From: Methylocystis rosea
GTDB taxonomy: Bacteria > Pseudomonadota > Alphaproteobacteria > Rhizobiales > Beijerinckiaceae
Assembly (NCBI RefSeq): GCF_003855495.1
Contig: NZ_CP034086.1
Location: 3,013,501 to 3,077,500 of the forward strand
Reading direction: 5' to 3'
Length of the DNA stretch: 64,000 nucleotides
The translations under genes and the position numbers were made by a program. Of this stretch, positions 16,296 to 26,813 are shown in pieces. Position 1 is the first letter of the stretch. Every line of letters starts with the position of its first letter. A model generated the notes under the pieces. It saw nothing but the letters and a program-made list of their open reading frames with translations. It made no database searches and was not told the origin of the DNA.

Positions 16296-19200
16296 ATGAA
16301 CGACGACAGCCCGAAAGGGCCCGACTATTCGAAAAGCCTCTATCTGCCGGTCACGGATTTTCCGATGCGCGCCGGCCTGCCGCAGCGCGAGCCGGAAATC
16401 CTCAAGCGCTGGGAGACCATTGGCCTGGAGCAAAAGATGCGCGAATCGGGCGAGGGTCGTCCGAAATTCACGCTCCACGACGGCCCGCCCTACGCCAACG
16501 GCAATATTCATATCGGCCATGCGCTCAATAAGATCCTCAAGGATCTCGTGACGCGCAGCCAGCGCATGACCGGCAAGGACTGCGTCTATGTGCCCGGCTG
16601 GGACTGCCACGGATTGCCGATCGAATGGAAGATCGAGGAGGAGAATTACCGCGCCAAGGGCAAGCAGAAGCCCGACTTCACCGATCCAGGCGCCATGATC
16701 GCCTTCCGGCGCGAATGCCGCGCCTATGCGGGACATTGGCTCGACATTCAGCGCGAGGAGTTCAAGCGCTTAGGGGTCGCCGGCGATTGGGGCCATCCCT
16801 ATTCGACGATGGCTTTTCCGGCGGAAGCGACGATCGCGCGCGAGATCATGAAATTCGCCGCGAGCGGCCTGCTCTATCGCGGCTCGAAGCCGGTGATGTG
16901 GAGCGTCGTCGAAAAGACTGCGCTCGCCGAAGCCGAAGTCGAATATGAGGATTATACGAGCGACCAGGTCTGGGTGGCGTTTCCGATCCCGCGCGGCGCC
17001 GCAGGCGAACTGAGCGACGCCCGCGTCATCATCTGGACGACGACGCCTTGGACGCTTCCCGGCAATCGCGCGATCTCCTTCTCGTCGAAGATCGACTACG
17101 GCCTCTACCGAGTCACCCATGCGCCCGAGGGCAACTGGGCGCTTCCGGGCGCGACTTTCGTCATCGCCGACAAGCTTGCGAGCGAGGCTTTCAAGGCGGC
17201 GAAGGTCGAGGGCTACGAGCGCTTGCACGACGTGCCGGCCGCAATGCTCGCCGAGCTGATCTGCGCGCATCCGCTGGCGCATCTCGGCTATGATTTCGAC
17301 GTGCCGCTGTTCGACGGCGAACATGTCACCGACGACGCGGGCACGGGCTTCGTGCACACCGCGCCGGGCCACGGCCGCGAGGACTTCGACATCTGGATGG
17401 CGAACGCGCGCGAACTGCAATCGCGCAACATCGAGACGCGCATTCCCTATACGGTCGACGAGGACGGCTTCTATACGAAGGACGCGCCGGGCTTTGAAGG
17501 CAAGCGCGTCATCACCGACAAGGGCGACAAGGGCGACGCCAATGAGGCGGTGATCGCCGCGCTGGTTCAGGCCGGCAATCTCGTCGCGCGCGGAAAGCTC
17601 AAGCATCAATATCCGCATTCCTGGCGCTCGAAGAAGCCGGTGATCTTCCGCAACACGCCGCAATGGTTCATCGCGATGGATAAATCCATCGCGTCTGGGT
17701 TCATCGCGACGGATAAGCCGTTTGGCGCGCCCGACCTCCCCCTCGCGGGGAGGTCGGCCGCCGAAGGCGGCCGGGTGGGGGGTCAAGACGCGTCACCCCA
17801 CCCCGCATCGCTTCGCGATGCGACCCTCCCCGTCGAGGGGAGGGATAGCGCGAGCATTGAAAGTGCGCGCGCTAACGCCCCCACGCTGCGCGAGATCGCG
17901 CTTGAGGAAATCGCCCGCACGCAATGGACGCCGGCGGCGGGCGAGAACCGCATTCGCGGCATGATCGCCAATCGTCCCGATTGGGTCGTGTCACGCCAGC
18001 GCGCCTGGGGCGTGCCGATCGCGGTCTTCGTCAAGAAGGGCACGCATGAGCCGCTTGTCGACGCGCGCGTCAACGCCCGCATCATCGAGGCCTTCGAAAA
18101 GGAAGGCGCCGACGCCTGGTACGAAGCAAACGCTTCAGAGCGTTTTCTTTCGCCCGACCATAAGGCGCAAGACTACGAGAAGATCTCCGACGTTCTCGAC
18201 GTCTGGTTCGATTCAGGTTCGACCCACGCCTTCACGCTCGAGGACCCGCAGCATTTTCCGATGCTCGCGGGCATTCGTCGCAAGCGCGACGGCGGCGAAG
18301 ACGAGATCATGTATCTTGAAGGCTCCGATCAGCATCGCGGTTGGTTCCATTCCTCGCTTCTCGAAAGCTGCGGCACGCGCGGCCGCGCGCCCTACGACGC
18401 CGTGCTGACGCATGGCTTCGTGCTCGACGAGCGGGGACGCAAAATGTCGAAGTCGCTTGGCAATGTCGTCGCGCCGCAAAAAATCATCGCCGATTCCGGC
18501 GCCGACATCATGCGGCTGTGGGTCGCCGCGTCCGATTACGCCGATGATCTGCGCGTTGGCCCCGAAATCCTCAAGACTTTCGTCGAGCTTTATCGCAAGC
18601 TGCGCAACACGACCCGCTGGATGATCGGCGCATTGGCGCATTATCAGCCAAATGACGATGCGGCGATGAGCGAGGCGGGAGAACTCGAGCGCCTTATGCT
18701 GCATCGTCTGCATCAGCTCGACGAGTCGATCCGCGCGTCTTATGCGGCATACGACTACAAGCGCGTCGTTGCGTTGCTCACCCATTTCATGACGAGCGAA
18801 CTGTCGGCTTTTTACTTCGACGTGCGCAAGGACGCGCTCTATTGCGATCCGCCCTCGAGCGTGAAACGCAAGGCGGCGCTCGCGACCATCGATCGCATCT
18901 TCCGCAGCGTCACGACATGGCTCGCGCCAATTCTCGTCTTCACCGCGGAGGAGGCGTGGCTGTCCCGCTTTCCGAACGCGCAATCCGTACATCTCGAACA
19001 TTTTCCGACCATTCCCGAGGCGTGGCGCGACGACGCGCTTGCCGCCAAATGGGACAAAATTCGCAAGATCCGCTCGGTCGTCACCGGCGCGCTTGAAATC
19101 GAGCGCGCGCAAAAACGCATCGGCTCCTCGCTAGAAGCGGCGCCGACCGTTTATGTAGAAGATGAGTCGTTGCGCGCCGCGCTCGACGGCGTCGACTTCG

Positions 19201-19448
19201 CCGAAATCTGCATCGCCTCGGATATCCGCGTCTTGCCGGGAGAAGCGCCCATCGACGCCTTCCGCCTGCCGGAAGCGCCGGGCGTCGGCGTCGTTTCGCA
19301 ACGCGCGGCCGGCGTCAAATGCGCCCGCTCGTGGAAATATTTCGATCCCGCGACGGCGGATCCTGATTATCCCGACGTGACGCCGCGCGACGCGCAGGCG
19401 TTGCGCGAGCTTGTCGCGCTCGGCCGCTGGAGCGGGGCAGGCTCGTAA
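16296..19448 (+). CDS. ileS: Isoleucyl-tRNA synthetase carrying an in-frame palindromic insert
   Basis: 1050-residue class I synthetase charging tRNA-Ile. HIGH is at residues 72-75 (NIHIGHAL), KMSKS at about 716-720 (KMSKSLGN), with the editing domain between ([18 protein letters not shown]) and an anticodon-binding C-terminal region. The oddity is at residues about 479-516: after [13 protein letters not shown], where homologues pass almost directly to an LRE.AL.AI segment, the frame reads through a 113-bp palindromic repeat encoding [14 protein letters not shown]... [11 protein letters not shown] and resumes at [14 protein letters not shown]. The insert keeps the frame, so the gene looks functional with an extra surface loop. 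Confidence 0.96.
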   Translation: MNDDSPKGPDYSKSLYLPVTDFPMRAGLPQREPEILKRWETIGLEQKMRESGEGRPKFTLHDGPPYANGNIHIGHALNKILKDLVTRSQRMTGKDCVYVPGWDCHGLPIEWKIEEENYRAKGKQKPDFTDPGAMIAFRRECRAYAGHWLDIQREEFKRLGVAGDWGHPYSTMAFPAEATIAREIMKFAASGLLYRGSKPVMWSVVEKTALAEAEVEYEDYTSDQVWVAFPIPRGAAGELSDARVIIWTTTPWTLPGNRAISFSSKIDYGLYRVTHAPEGNWALPGATFVIADKLASEAFKAAKVEGYERLHDVPAAMLAELICAHPLAHLGYDFDVPLFDGEHVTDDAGTGFVHTAPGHGREDFDIWMANARELQSRNIETRIPYTVDEDGFYTKDAPGFEGKRVITDKGDKGDANEAVIAALVQAGNLVARGKLKHQYPHSWRSKKPVIFRNTPQWFIAMDKSIASGFIATDKPFGAPDLPLAGRSAAEGGRVGGQDASPHPASLRDATLPVEGRDSASIESARANAPTLREIALEEIARTQWTPAAGENRIRGMIANRPDWVVSRQRAWGVPIAVFVKKGTHEPLVDARVNARIIEAFEKEGADAWYEANASERFLSPDHKAQDYEKISDVLDVWFDSGSTHAFTLEDPQHFPMLAGIRRKRDGGEDEIMYLEGSDQHRGWFHSSLLESCGTRGRAPYDAVLTHGFVLDERGRKMSKSLGNVVAPQKIIADSGADIMRLWVAASDYADDLRVGPEILKTFVELYRKLRNTTRWMIGALAHYQPNDDAAMSEAGELERLMLHRLHQLDESIRASYAAYDYKRVVALLTHFMTSELSAFYFDVRKDALYCDPPSSVKRKAALATIDRIFRSVTTWLAPILVFTAEEAWLSRFPNAQSVHLEHFPTIPEAWRDDALAAKWDKIRKIRSVVTGALEIERAQKRIGSSLEAAPTVYVEDESLRAALDGVDFAEICIASDIRVLPGEAPIDAFRLPEAPGVGVVSQRAAGVKCARSWKYFDPATADPDYPDVTPRDAQALRELVALGRWSGAGS
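17731..17843. repeat. Palindromic element family B, copy 1, translated within ileS
   Basis: 113 bp reading GACCTCCCCCTCGCGGGGAG at the left and CCCTCCCCGTCGAGGGGAGG at the right, with inner hairpins GGCCGCCGAAGGCGGCC and GCATCGCTTCGCGATGC and GGTGGGG/CACCCCACC spacers. The other two copies (27384-27535 and 29721-29840, both inverted) are intergenic and share the same blocks in the same order. Here it lies wholly within the ileS reading frame without stop codons. Confidence 0.9.
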
Positions 19449-20876
19449 GTGAACGTTCTTCTCGCATTTCTGGCCAATACGATCGTCAATTTCGTCATCG
19501 GCCTCACGGTGGCGAAATTTCTCGGCCCCGAGGAATACGGCCGCTTCGCGCTCGCCTTCTCCATCGCGGTGGTCGTGCAGACGGCGCTTTATGATTGGCT
19601 GCGTCTTTCGGCGACGCGCTTTTACTCAAAGCGCACGCGCGACAAAGAGCCGGTGGTGCGCTCGACGCTCGACGCGGCCTTCATCGCCGTCACGCTCTTC
19701 CTCGCATTGGCGACGGGCATTTATGCGCTTGCGGGGCCGCCGCTCGATTTCGAAACCAATCTCATCCTGCTTGCGCTGCTGACGTCGGTGGCCAACGGGC
19801 TCTTCGACTATTGCACCGCGCTTGTGCGCGCGCGCTTTCATGACCACGCCTATGTGCGCCTCATGCTCGCCAAGAACGCGCTGTCGCTTATCCTCATCGG
19901 CGGCGGCGCCTTTATCTTTCACTCGGCTGCGGTGGCGCTCGCCGGCGGCGTCGCGAGCCTGTTCGGCACGGTTATTCTCGGGCGTCGCGCGCTGCTCGAT
20001 CCCGGCGCCGACATTCGCGCCGCCTCGAGTCAGAATGCGCGTGCGCTTGCGGCCTATAGCGCGCCGATCGTCACCGCGCATCTGCTTTATCAGGCGATGC
20101 CGCTTGCGGCGCGCTCCATCGTCGCAAGCGTCTTTGGTTTCGCCGAAACCGGCCAGTTCGCGCTGGCGTACGATCTTGGCGTGCGTGCGGTGCAGGCGCT
20201 CGGTTCGGCGCTCGACGTGCTCTTGTTTCAGATCGCCGTCGCGGCGCATGAACTCCATGGCGTCGACCGCGCCAAGCAGCAGGTCGCGCGCAACATGGGC
20301 ATCGTCGTCGCCTTTTTGCTGCCGGCGTGCGCCGGCCTCTGGTTCGTCATGCCGTCGATCGAAGCGCTGATCGTGCCGGCGCAATATCGCGGTCCCTTCG
20401 GCCATTACCTCGGCCTGCTGCTTCCGGGACTTTTCGCGATGGGGGTCATTCTGTTTGGCGTCAATCCCGTCTTTCAGATTGAGAAGAAGACGGCGCCATT
20501 GATGGTCGCGGCGCTTGCGGCGGTCGCCTTCGGCCTTGCGCTGCTGCTTTTTCTGCCCTGGGGCGAGGACGCTTCCAATCTCGCGATCGCGCAAGCCGGC
20601 GCCTATATCGCGGCGCTCGTGGCGACGGTCTATTTCGCGCTGCGCACGCAGCCGGTCTGGCCGTCGTTCTGGGACATGTTCGCTGCGCTTGTGGCGACGG
20701 GCGCAATGTCGCTGGCGCTCACCCCTTTGCGCGAGATGAGTCCGGGCGTTTCCACGCTGATTGCTCAGATCCTGGCCGGAGCGGTCGTCTACGGACTGCT
20801 GACCGTCGCCTTCGACATCGCCGGGCTGGGCGATCTCGCGACGACGTGGCTCCATCGGCGCCTTGCCCGGTCGTGA
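19449..20876 (+). CDS. Polysaccharide flippase (Wzx-like, MOP superfamily)
   Basis: 475-residue membrane protein with about 12-14 hydrophobic segments. The opening NVLLAFLANTIVNFVIGLTVAKFLGPEEYGRFAL is the typical Wzx/MurJ-like first helix pair with the FLGPxEYGxF motif. It probably flips lipid-linked saccharide units across the inner membrane for exopolysaccharide or LPS assembly. The start is GTG, immediately after the ileS stop (no gap), so it is probably expressed with ileS. No glycosyltransferases are adjacent. In many Rhizobiales lspA follows ileS; here this gene occupies the site. Confidence 0.82.
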   Translation: MNVLLAFLANTIVNFVIGLTVAKFLGPEEYGRFALAFSIAVVVQTALYDWLRLSATRFYSKRTRDKEPVVRSTLDAAFIAVTLFLALATGIYALAGPPLDFETNLILLALLTSVANGLFDYCTALVRARFHDHAYVRLMLAKNALSLILIGGGAFIFHSAAVALAGGVASLFGTVILGRRALLDPGADIRAASSQNARALAAYSAPIVTAHLLYQAMPLAARSIVASVFGFAETGQFALAYDLGVRAVQALGSALDVLLFQIAVAAHELHGVDRAKQQVARNMGIVVAFLLPACAGLWFVMPSIEALIVPAQYRGPFGHYLGLLLPGLFAMGVILFGVNPVFQIEKKTAPLMVAALAAVAFGLALLLFLPWGEDASNLAIAQAGAYIAALVATVYFALRTQPVWPSFWDMFAALVATGAMSLALTPLREMSPGVSTLIAQILAGAVVYGLLTVAFDIAGLGDLATTWLHRRLARS

Positions 20877-20931
20877 CGCGACCAGTCGGCGTCGCCATAT
20901 GCTAGGCTAGCGATTGATAAGGAGCGCGCCG

Positions 20932-21750
20932 ATGGTGATGCCGATCTATGACGACGCGCCGCTGCGCTATTTGCGGCGGCCGATCGTGAATTGGACGCTG
21001 ATCGCGCTTAACGTCATCGTATTCCTGGTGGTGCAGAGCGAGATTTTCGGTGATCCGCTGACCGTCGTCCGCGGCTTCGCGATCATCCCGCGCGTGCTCT
21101 TCGGCGAGGCCCAGCTCGCCGACTGGATCGTCGGGCCGCCGGCAGCGCTGACGCTTGTCACAGCTCTGTTCTTTCATTCGTCGGTGGTGCATCTCGGCTC
21201 GAACATGCTGTTCCTTTACGTCTTTGGCGACAATGTCGAAGACGCCATGGGTTCGCTGCACTATCTGCTGTTTTATCTTTCCTGCGGCGTCGCCTCCGGC
21301 GTGTTCTACATTTACGCAACGCCGCATTCGATCGCGCCGCTCATCGGCGCGTCGGGCGCGATTTCCGGCGTCTGCGCGGCCTTTCTGTTGCTCCATCCGC
21401 GCGCGACGGTCGCGGGAATCTTTCCGCCGCTCTCGCTGGCGCTCGCGCCGATCTATCTCGGCGCCTGGCTCTCCGGGGCGCGGCCGCGGGCGATCCTGGG
21501 GCTGCGGGCGCCGCTGTTCTCTTTTGTCGCCTCCGGCTGGCTTTTCGTCGGCGCCTGGATTTTGATGCAGATCATCAACGCGTCTATGGGCGAGGGCGGC
21601 GCGATCGCCTGGATGGCCCATGTCGGCGGCATCGCCGCGGGTCTGGTGCTGACGCCGATCTTCAAGCGCCGCCGGCACCGGCTTTTCGACAGGAGCGGCC
21701 CGCTCGCCCCCGCGCCGCGCGCGCCGGACGCCGGCGACGACGCCTCCTGA
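20932..21750 (+). CDS. Rhomboid family intramembrane serine protease
   Basis: 272 residues with six or seven transmembrane segments. Family features: ALFFHSSVVHLGSNMLFLYVFG (HxxxN region), nucleophile Ser in IGASGAISGV and catalytic His in AWMAHVGGIAAG. ATG 20932 is chosen because AAGGAG lies seven bases upstream; an upstream GTG/ATG extension lacks it. The C-terminus is a short basic, Pro-rich cytoplasmic tail. The substrate is unknown. It stands alone between the flippase and the etfBA genes. Confidence 0.9.
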   Translation: MVMPIYDDAPLRYLRRPIVNWTLIALNVIVFLVVQSEIFGDPLTVVRGFAIIPRVLFGEAQLADWIVGPPAALTLVTALFFHSSVVHLGSNMLFLYVFGDNVEDAMGSLHYLLFYLSCGVASGVFYIYATPHSIAPLIGASGAISGVCAAFLLLHPRATVAGIFPPLSLALAPIYLGAWLSGARPRAILGLRAPLFSFVASGWLFVGAWILMQIINASMGEGGAIAWMAHVGGIAAGLVLTPIFKRRRHRLFDRSGPLAPAPRAPDAGDDAS

Positions 21751-21898
21751 TCAATTCATTCGGCGCGCTCGCTTTGTTTGACTTGCGCGCGCGCCCCCGC
21801 TACCAGACCGCGCGACGGCTTTAGCCAGAGTGGAGCGCGCCCAGGCGACGTTCCGACACCGTCTCGCCAAAGGGTCAGAAGGACCAAGGGGTCGCACG

Positions 21899-22645
21899 AT
21901 GAAGATTCTCGTGCCCGTCAAACGGGTCGTCGATTACAACGTCAAGATCAGGGTCAAAGCTGACGGTTCGGGCGTCGATCTCGCCAATGTGAAAATGTCG
22001 ATGAACCCCTTCGACGAGATCGCCGTCGAAGAGGCGCTGCGGCTTAAGGAGGCCGGCAAGGCGACGGAAGTCATCGTCGTCACGATCGGACCAGCCAAGG
22101 CCGACGAAACCTTGCGCACCGGCCTCGCCATGGGCGCCGACCGGGGCATTCTGGTCAAGACCGACGAGACCGTCGAGCCACTCGCCGTCGCCAAAATCCT
22201 GGCCAAGATCGTCGCCGAGGAACAGCCGCAGCTCGTCATCATGGGCAAGCAGGCGATCGACGACGATTGCAATCAGACAGGCCAGATGCTCGCGGCGCTG
22301 CTCGGCTGGGGCCAGGGCGCCTTCGCCTCGAAAGTCGAGATGACTGAGGGCGCCGTCGACGTGACGCGCGAGATCGACGGCGGGCTGCAGACCGTCAGCT
22401 TAAAGCTGCCAGCCGTCGTCACCACGGATTTGCGCCTCAACGAGCCGCGCTACGCCTCGCTGCCCAACATCATCAAGGCCAAGAAGAAAGAAGTCGCCGT
22501 GAAGTCGCCCGCCGATTACGGCGTCGACATTTCGCCGCGCCTTGACGTGTTGAAAACCACCGAGCCTGCGAAACGCAAGGCGGGCGTCAAGGTCGGCTCG
22601 GTCGGCGAACTCGTTGGCAAGCTCAAGGAAGCGGGAGTGCTTTAA
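21899..22645 (+). CDS. etfB: Electron transfer flavoprotein beta subunit
   Basis: 248 residues. [19 protein letters not shown] is the standard N-terminus, and [20 protein letters not shown] is the ETF-beta signature region that binds AMP. With the alpha subunit it carries electrons from acyl-CoA and other FAD dehydrogenases to ETF-ubiquinone oxidoreductase. The ATG chosen gives the family length; an open extension upstream has no homology-like content. etfA follows after two bases. Confidence 0.96.
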   Translation: MKILVPVKRVVDYNVKIRVKADGSGVDLANVKMSMNPFDEIAVEEALRLKEAGKATEVIVVTIGPAKADETLRTGLAMGADRGILVKTDETVEPLAVAKILAKIVAEEQPQLVIMGKQAIDDDCNQTGQMLAALLGWGQGAFASKVEMTEGAVDVTREIDGGLQTVSLKLPAVVTTDLRLNEPRYASLPNIIKAKKKEVAVKSPADYGVDISPRLDVLKTTEPAKRKAGVKVGSVGELVGKLKEAGVL

Positions 22646-22647
22646 AG

Positions 22648-23592
22648 ATGACGATTCTGCTTCTTGCCGAAACCGCCGGCGACGCGATCGCCCCGGCGAC
22701 CGCCAAGGCGCTTACCGCGGCGAAGGAGATCGGCGGCCCCATTCATGTCCTCATCGTCGGGCCCGGCCTCAAGGGCGCGGCCGCGCAGGCGGCGAAGCTC
22801 GCCGGCGTCGAGAAGGTCCTCGTCGCCGAAGACGCGTCGCTCGATCATGTTCTGGCCGAGACCGTCGCCGCGCTGATCGTCTCGCTCGCCGGCGCTTATG
22901 ACGTCATCATCGCGCCGTCGACTTCGGCGACGAAGAACGTGCTGCCGCGCGTCGCGGCGCTGCTCGACGTGATGCAGGTGTCGGACATCATCAAAGTCGT
23001 GTCCGCCGACACTTTTGAGCGGCCGATCTACGCCGGCAATGCGATCCAGACCGTGCGCGCGAAGGACGCAAAGAAAGTGATCACCGTGCGCACCACCGCC
23101 TTCGTGGCGGCGCCGGAAGGCGGCTCGGCGCCCATTGAGGCGATTTCGGCGCCCGCCGATCCCGGCGTTTCCGCCTTCAAGAGCGAAGAGCTGGCGAAGT
23201 CCGAGCGCCCCGAGCTCACCTCGGCGCGGATCATTCTTTCCGGCGGGCGCGCGCTCGGGTCGGCGGAGAATTTCCAGAAGGTGCTGGATCCGGTCGCGAC
23301 GCGGCTTAACGCCGCGATCGGGGCGTCTCGCGCCGCCGTCGACGCCGGCTATGCGCCAAACGACCTGCAGGTCGGACAGACGGGAAAGGCGGTGGCGCCC
23401 GATCTCTACATCGCCGCAGGGATTTCGGGGGCGATCCAGCACCTCGCCGGCATGAAGGATTCAAAGGTGATCGTGGCGATCAACAAGGACGAGGAGGCGC
23501 CCATTTTCCAGGTCGCCGACTATGGCCTGGTCGCCGACCTCTTCACGGCCCTGCCCGAGCTTGAGGCGGAGTTGGCGAAGATCGGCCGCTGA
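22648..23592 (+). CDS. etfA: Electron transfer flavoprotein alpha subunit
   Basis: 314 residues. The C-terminal FAD-binding signature is intact: [29 protein letters not shown], with [15 protein letters not shown] before it. It forms a heterodimer with EtfB encoded just upstream (two-base gap), and the next gene is a 3-hydroxybutyryl-CoA dehydrogenase, so the cluster serves acyl-CoA or C4 metabolism. Confidence 0.97.
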   Translation: MTILLLAETAGDAIAPATAKALTAAKEIGGPIHVLIVGPGLKGAAAQAAKLAGVEKVLVAEDASLDHVLAETVAALIVSLAGAYDVIIAPSTSATKNVLPRVAALLDVMQVSDIIKVVSADTFERPIYAGNAIQTVRAKDAKKVITVRTTAFVAAPEGGSAPIEAISAPADPGVSAFKSEELAKSERPELTSARIILSGGRALGSAENFQKVLDPVATRLNAAIGASRAAVDAGYAPNDLQVGQTGKAVAPDLYIAAGISGAIQHLAGMKDSKVIVAINKDEEAPIFQVADYGLVADLFTALPELEAELAKIGR

Positions 23593-23791
23593 CCACAAAA
23601 ACCGCCGTCGCTTCGGTCCGCATGGTCCGGCGCGGCGGCTGTGATGGGCGGAGCGTCGGCGCTCGGAGCTCCGCAGGTTCTTTTCTTTGTTTTCTTTGCG
23701 AAGGAACGCAAGTTATATTGCACTGCGGCACGCACTCAGCGCGGGCGCGCCGCTTGCTATCCGGCGCGAGCTTGGCTGACGGTGGTAACAA

Positions 23792-24673
23792 ATGGGCTTC
23801 GAAATTCGCAAGATCGGCGTCATCGGCGCGGGCCAGATGGGCAAGGGGATCGCCCATGTCTGCGCGCTTGCCGGCTATGACGTCGCCCTGAACGACATTT
23901 CGCAGGAACGCATCGACGCCGGCATCGCCGACGTCGCCGCGCAGATGCGACGCGCCGTGGAGCGGGGCCAGATCGACGCCTCGGCGGTCGAACCGGCGCT
24001 CGAGCGCATTTCCGGCGCGCCAAAAATGGCCGACTTCGCCGACTCCGACCTCTTGATCGAGGCGGCGACCGAGGTCGAAGACCTCAAGCGCAAGATTCTG
24101 ACTGAGCTCACGCAGTTCGTTAAGCCCGGCGCGATCATCAGCTCCAATACGTCATCGATTTCGATTACGCGCCTTGCCGCCGTCACCGGACGGCCGGAGC
24201 GCTTCATCGGCATTCATTTCATGAATCCGGTGCCGCGCATGCAGCTTGTCGAACTCATTCGCGGCATCGCGACCGATGACGTCACGTTCGAGGAGACGAA
24301 GGCGTTTGTCGCCAAGCTCGGCAAGACGATCAGCGTTTCGGAGGACTTCCCCGCCTTCATCGTCAACCGCATTCTGCTGCCGATGATCAATGAAGCGATC
24401 TACACGCTCTACGAAGGCGTGGGCTCGGTCGACGCCATCGACACGGCGATGAAACTCGGCGCCAACCACCCGATGGGCCCGCTGCAGCTCGCCGATTTCA
24501 TCGGCCTCGACACCTGTCTTTCGGTCATGCAGGTGCTGCATGAGGGCCTGGCGGATTCAAAATACCGCCCCTGCCCGCTGTTGGTGAAATATGTCGAAGC
24601 CGGCTGGCTCGGCAAAAAGACGCAGCGCGGCTTCTACGATTATCGCAGCGGCACGCCCGTTCCGACGCGCTAG
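23792..24673 (+). CDS. 3-hydroxybutyryl-CoA dehydrogenase
   Basis: 293-residue NAD(P)-dependent dehydrogenase. The Rossmann motif is KIGVIGAGQMGKGIAHVCAL; the catalytic His lies in FIGIHFMNPVPRMQLVELI; the C-terminal dimer domain has GANHPMGPLQLADFIGLD. The length and HFMNPVP segment fit the short-chain 3-hydroxybutyryl-CoA dehydrogenase (Hbd/PaaH type) rather than the FadB fusion. It probably interconverts acetoacetyl-CoA and 3-hydroxybutyryl-CoA alongside EtfBA. The 199-bp gap to etfA contains a short TTGCG-n-CGCAA dyad and AT-rich TTATATT, so it probably has its own promoter. Confidence 0.92.
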   Translation: MGFEIRKIGVIGAGQMGKGIAHVCALAGYDVALNDISQERIDAGIADVAAQMRRAVERGQIDASAVEPALERISGAPKMADFADSDLLIEAATEVEDLKRKILTELTQFVKPGAIISSNTSSISITRLAAVTGRPERFIGIHFMNPVPRMQLVELIRGIATDDVTFEETKAFVAKLGKTISVSEDFPAFIVNRILLPMINEAIYTLYEGVGSVDAIDTAMKLGANHPMGPLQLADFIGLDTCLSVMQVLHEGLADSKYRPCPLLVKYVEAGWLGKKTQRGFYDYRSGTPVPTR

Positions 24674-24694
24674 CGTTCGAACGGCCGCCTTGTG

Positions 24695-25234
24695 TCAGTG
24701 GCCGCCTGGGCCGGCGCCGCGCGCCGCCTCGAACAGGAACCAGGTTCGCTTCTCGGTCTCGTCGAGAAAAGTTTCGAGAAGGCTCGCCGTCGCGATGTCT
24801 TCGTTGTCGTCGCAGACCTTATGGGCGTTGCGCAGCGACTCGGCCATCCCCTTATTGTCGTCGAGCAATTCGCACAGCATGTCGTAAGGCGAAACGAATT
24901 CCTCGTCATTGTCCTTGATGCGGGACATTTGCGCCACCTGCCCGATCGAGCGCAGGGTCGGCTGACCGAGCTTGCGCACGCGCTCGGCAAGCGGGTCGAC
25001 GGCGGCGTAGATCTGCGTCGCCTGCTCATCGAGCAGCAGATGGTAGTCGCGGAAATGCGGGCCGCTCATGTGCCAGTGGAAATTCTTGGTCTTCATATAA
25101 AGCGCGAGGGCGTCGGCGACGAGCTTGTTGACCTCGGCGGCGACCTTCATCGTCGACTGTTTTTCAAGATCGGTCGGCGTATCCAGCGCCGAACGTTCGG
25201 TGTCGGGCTTCATCGGCGTCTTTGTTTTTTGCAT
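24695..25234 (-). CDS. dps: Dps family DNA-binding ferritin-like protein
   Basis: 179 residues forming a four-helix bundle. The ferroxidase-site segments are visible: YMKTKNFHWHMSGPHF (His) and YHLLLDEQATQIYAAVDPLAER (Asp, Glu). A polar N-terminal extension of about 25 residues could contact DNA. Dps dodecamers store iron and protect DNA under starvation and oxidative stress. The ATG at 25234 has AAGGAGG nine bases upstream. It is convergent with the dehydrogenase gene and sits where rplS might be expected downstream of trmD. Confidence 0.94.
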   Translation of the reverse strand: MQKTKTPMKPDTERSALDTPTDLEKQSTMKVAAEVNKLVADALALYMKTKNFHWHMSGPHFRDYHLLLDEQATQIYAAVDPLAERVRKLGQPTLRSIGQVAQMSRIKDNDEEFVSPYDMLCELLDDNKGMAESLRNAHKVCDDNEDIATASLLETFLDETEKRTWFLFEAARGAGPGGH

Positions 25235-25347
25235 TTGGGTAGGCCTCCTTGCGCCCTGGCTCCAGGCTCAAGCTCGGGGTGCGCTGCTCATTAGCTAGAT
25301 CGCGCGCGCTGGCGGACCAGATGAAAAATAGAGCAGTGCGCGGAGAT

Positions 25348-26067
25348 TCAGCGGCGACGGGAAGCGTCGCCCGTCTGGGGCGCCAAGAGGGGCGCCAAGA
25401 GGTCGGGGCGTCGCGCGCGGGTGAGCGCCAGCGCCTGTTCATGGCGCCATTTGGCGATTCTGGCGTGATCGCCGGAGAGCAACACCTCGGGAATGTCGCG
25501 TCCCTCGAAATCGCGTGGCCGCGTGTAATGCGGATATTCGAGGAGCCCGGCCTCAAAACTTTCCTCGACGCCCGACGCTTCTTCGCCCATCACGCCCGGG
25601 ATCAGCCGCACGCAGGCGTCGATCAGCGCCAGCGCCGCGATCTCGCCGCCAGACAGCACGAAATCGCCGATCGACATTTCTTCGAGCCCGCGGGCGTCGA
25701 TGATGCGCTCGTCGACCCCTTCGAAACGGGCGCAAAGAATGATCGCGCCGGGGCCTTGGGCGAGGTCGCGCGCGCGCGCCTGGGTCAGCGCCGCGCCGCG
25801 CGGACTCATCAGCAGGCGCGGGCGCGGATCGTCCTTGGGCGCGGCGGCGTCGAGGGCGGCCGCCAGCACGTCGGCGCGCATCACCATGCCCGGGCCGCCG
25901 CCGGCCGGGGTGTCGTCGACGGCGCGATGGCGGCCGAGCCCATGCTCGCGGATCTGCCGCGGCTCAAGCGTCCAGACGCCGCGCGAAAGCGCGTCGCCGG
26001 CGAGCGACAGGCCCAAGGGACCTGGAAACATTTCGGGAAAGAGCGTCAGGACCGTCGCGCGGAACAT
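25348..26067 (-). CDS. trmD: tRNA (guanine-37-N1)-methyltransferase
   Basis: 239-residue SPOUT-fold, trefoil-knot methyltransferase modifying G37 of tRNAs to prevent +1 frameshifting. Signatures: [52 protein letters not shown] and [18 protein letters not shown]. The last two form the AdoMet knot. Normally it directly follows rimM; here an oppositely oriented exported-protein gene lies between, so trmD cannot simply be read through from rpsP-rimM without antisense transcription, and rplS is not downstream. Confidence 0.97.
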   Translation of the reverse strand: MFRATVLTLFPEMFPGPLGLSLAGDALSRGVWTLEPRQIREHGLGRHRAVDDTPAGGGPGMVMRADVLAAALDAAAPKDDPRPRLLMSPRGAALTQARARDLAQGPGAIILCARFEGVDERIIDARGLEEMSIGDFVLSGGEIAALALIDACVRLIPGVMGEEASGVEESFEAGLLEYPHYTRPRDFEGRDIPEVLLSGDHARIAKWRHEQALALTRARRPDLLAPLLAPQTGDASRRR

Positions 26068-26174
26068 GGAGCGGTTATGGCATGGCGTTCGCGGAGGCGA
26101 GAAGCAGTTTCATTCTTGCTGAGATCAAGCCTCGGCCATAGTGTCGCAGACATTGCTACAGCTTGGGGCCAATG

Positions 26175-26786
26175 ATGAAATTCTTTCTTCGAATAGGCTT
26201 TCTATTGTGGGCTTTCGGTGGAGTCTTCGCGGCGCGCGCGACGCCAATTGACGCGCCGCCGACGCTCACGGTCGGGCAGATGCACGGCAGTTGTCAGAAA
26301 ACCTGTTGGACCGTGCGCGAGGGGGCGAAGGGCTCCGAGTCGCTGCGCAATTCGCTGACTTTGACCTGCTTGAACGCGTGCTTCAAGTGCTTCCTGCAAC
26401 TGCGAAGCTGCAGCCAATCCAGTGCGGACTCGGCGCCGTCAGAATGCGCCGCCGCCTTCCTTCAGTGTTACAAACAGAGCTTCGCCGAGCGGCTCAAATC
26501 AAAACCGCTCGTGAGTTTCGACGGCGGCGATGGCCACAGCCGCGAAATGGCTGTGAAGATCGTGGGCGCGGCCAATTCCCTCGAAGGGGTTCCGGCGGAG
26601 GATTTCTGGATCCAGCTGAAGCATCCCGGCTGGCGAAAAAAGGAGCGGCGCTTCGTCAAAGAGGGCGGAATTTATGACGTCATCGTTTACGACACGCCGA
26701 ACGGGCCGCAGACGGTGTGGTTCGACGTCAAGGACTTTTACGTAAAGAATGGCGAGGAGGACTTGCGCCTTTTGGCGCCGAAATAA
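26175..26786 (+). CDS. Exported Cys-rich protein of unknown function
   Basis: 203 residues with a clear signal peptide (KFFLRIGFLLWAFGGVFAARA). The mature N-terminal half has eight Cys: SCQKTC (Cys40, 44), LTCLNACFKC (65, 69, 72), then 79, 91 and 98, i.e. CX3C-X20-CX3C-X2-C followed by a further pair. This suggests a disulfide-linked helical hairpin or metal site. The C-terminal half (about 110-203) has no Cys and looks like a small beta domain (GIYDVIVYDTPNGPQTVWFD). Two adjacent ATGs (26172, 26175) and a TTG at 26163 are possible starts. It lies on the plus strand between trmD and rimM, breaking a normally contiguous operon, which suggests insertion. No family recognised. Confidence 0.75.
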   Translation: MKFFLRIGFLLWAFGGVFAARATPIDAPPTLTVGQMHGSCQKTCWTVREGAKGSESLRNSLTLTCLNACFKCFLQLRSCSQSSADSAPSECAAAFLQCYKQSFAERLKSKPLVSFDGGDGHSREMAVKIVGAANSLEGVPAEDFWIQLKHPGWRKKERRFVKEGGIYDVIVYDTPNGPQTVWFDVKDFYVKNGEEDLRLLAPK

Positions 26787-26813
26787 GCCGAGCGATGCGC
26801 GGCGGGCTTAGTG

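Noticed and set aside
17690..17880. A frameshift or pseudogene in ileS
   Set aside because: Frame is continuous from HIGH to KMSKS and to the C-terminus; the anomaly is an in-frame repeat insertion.
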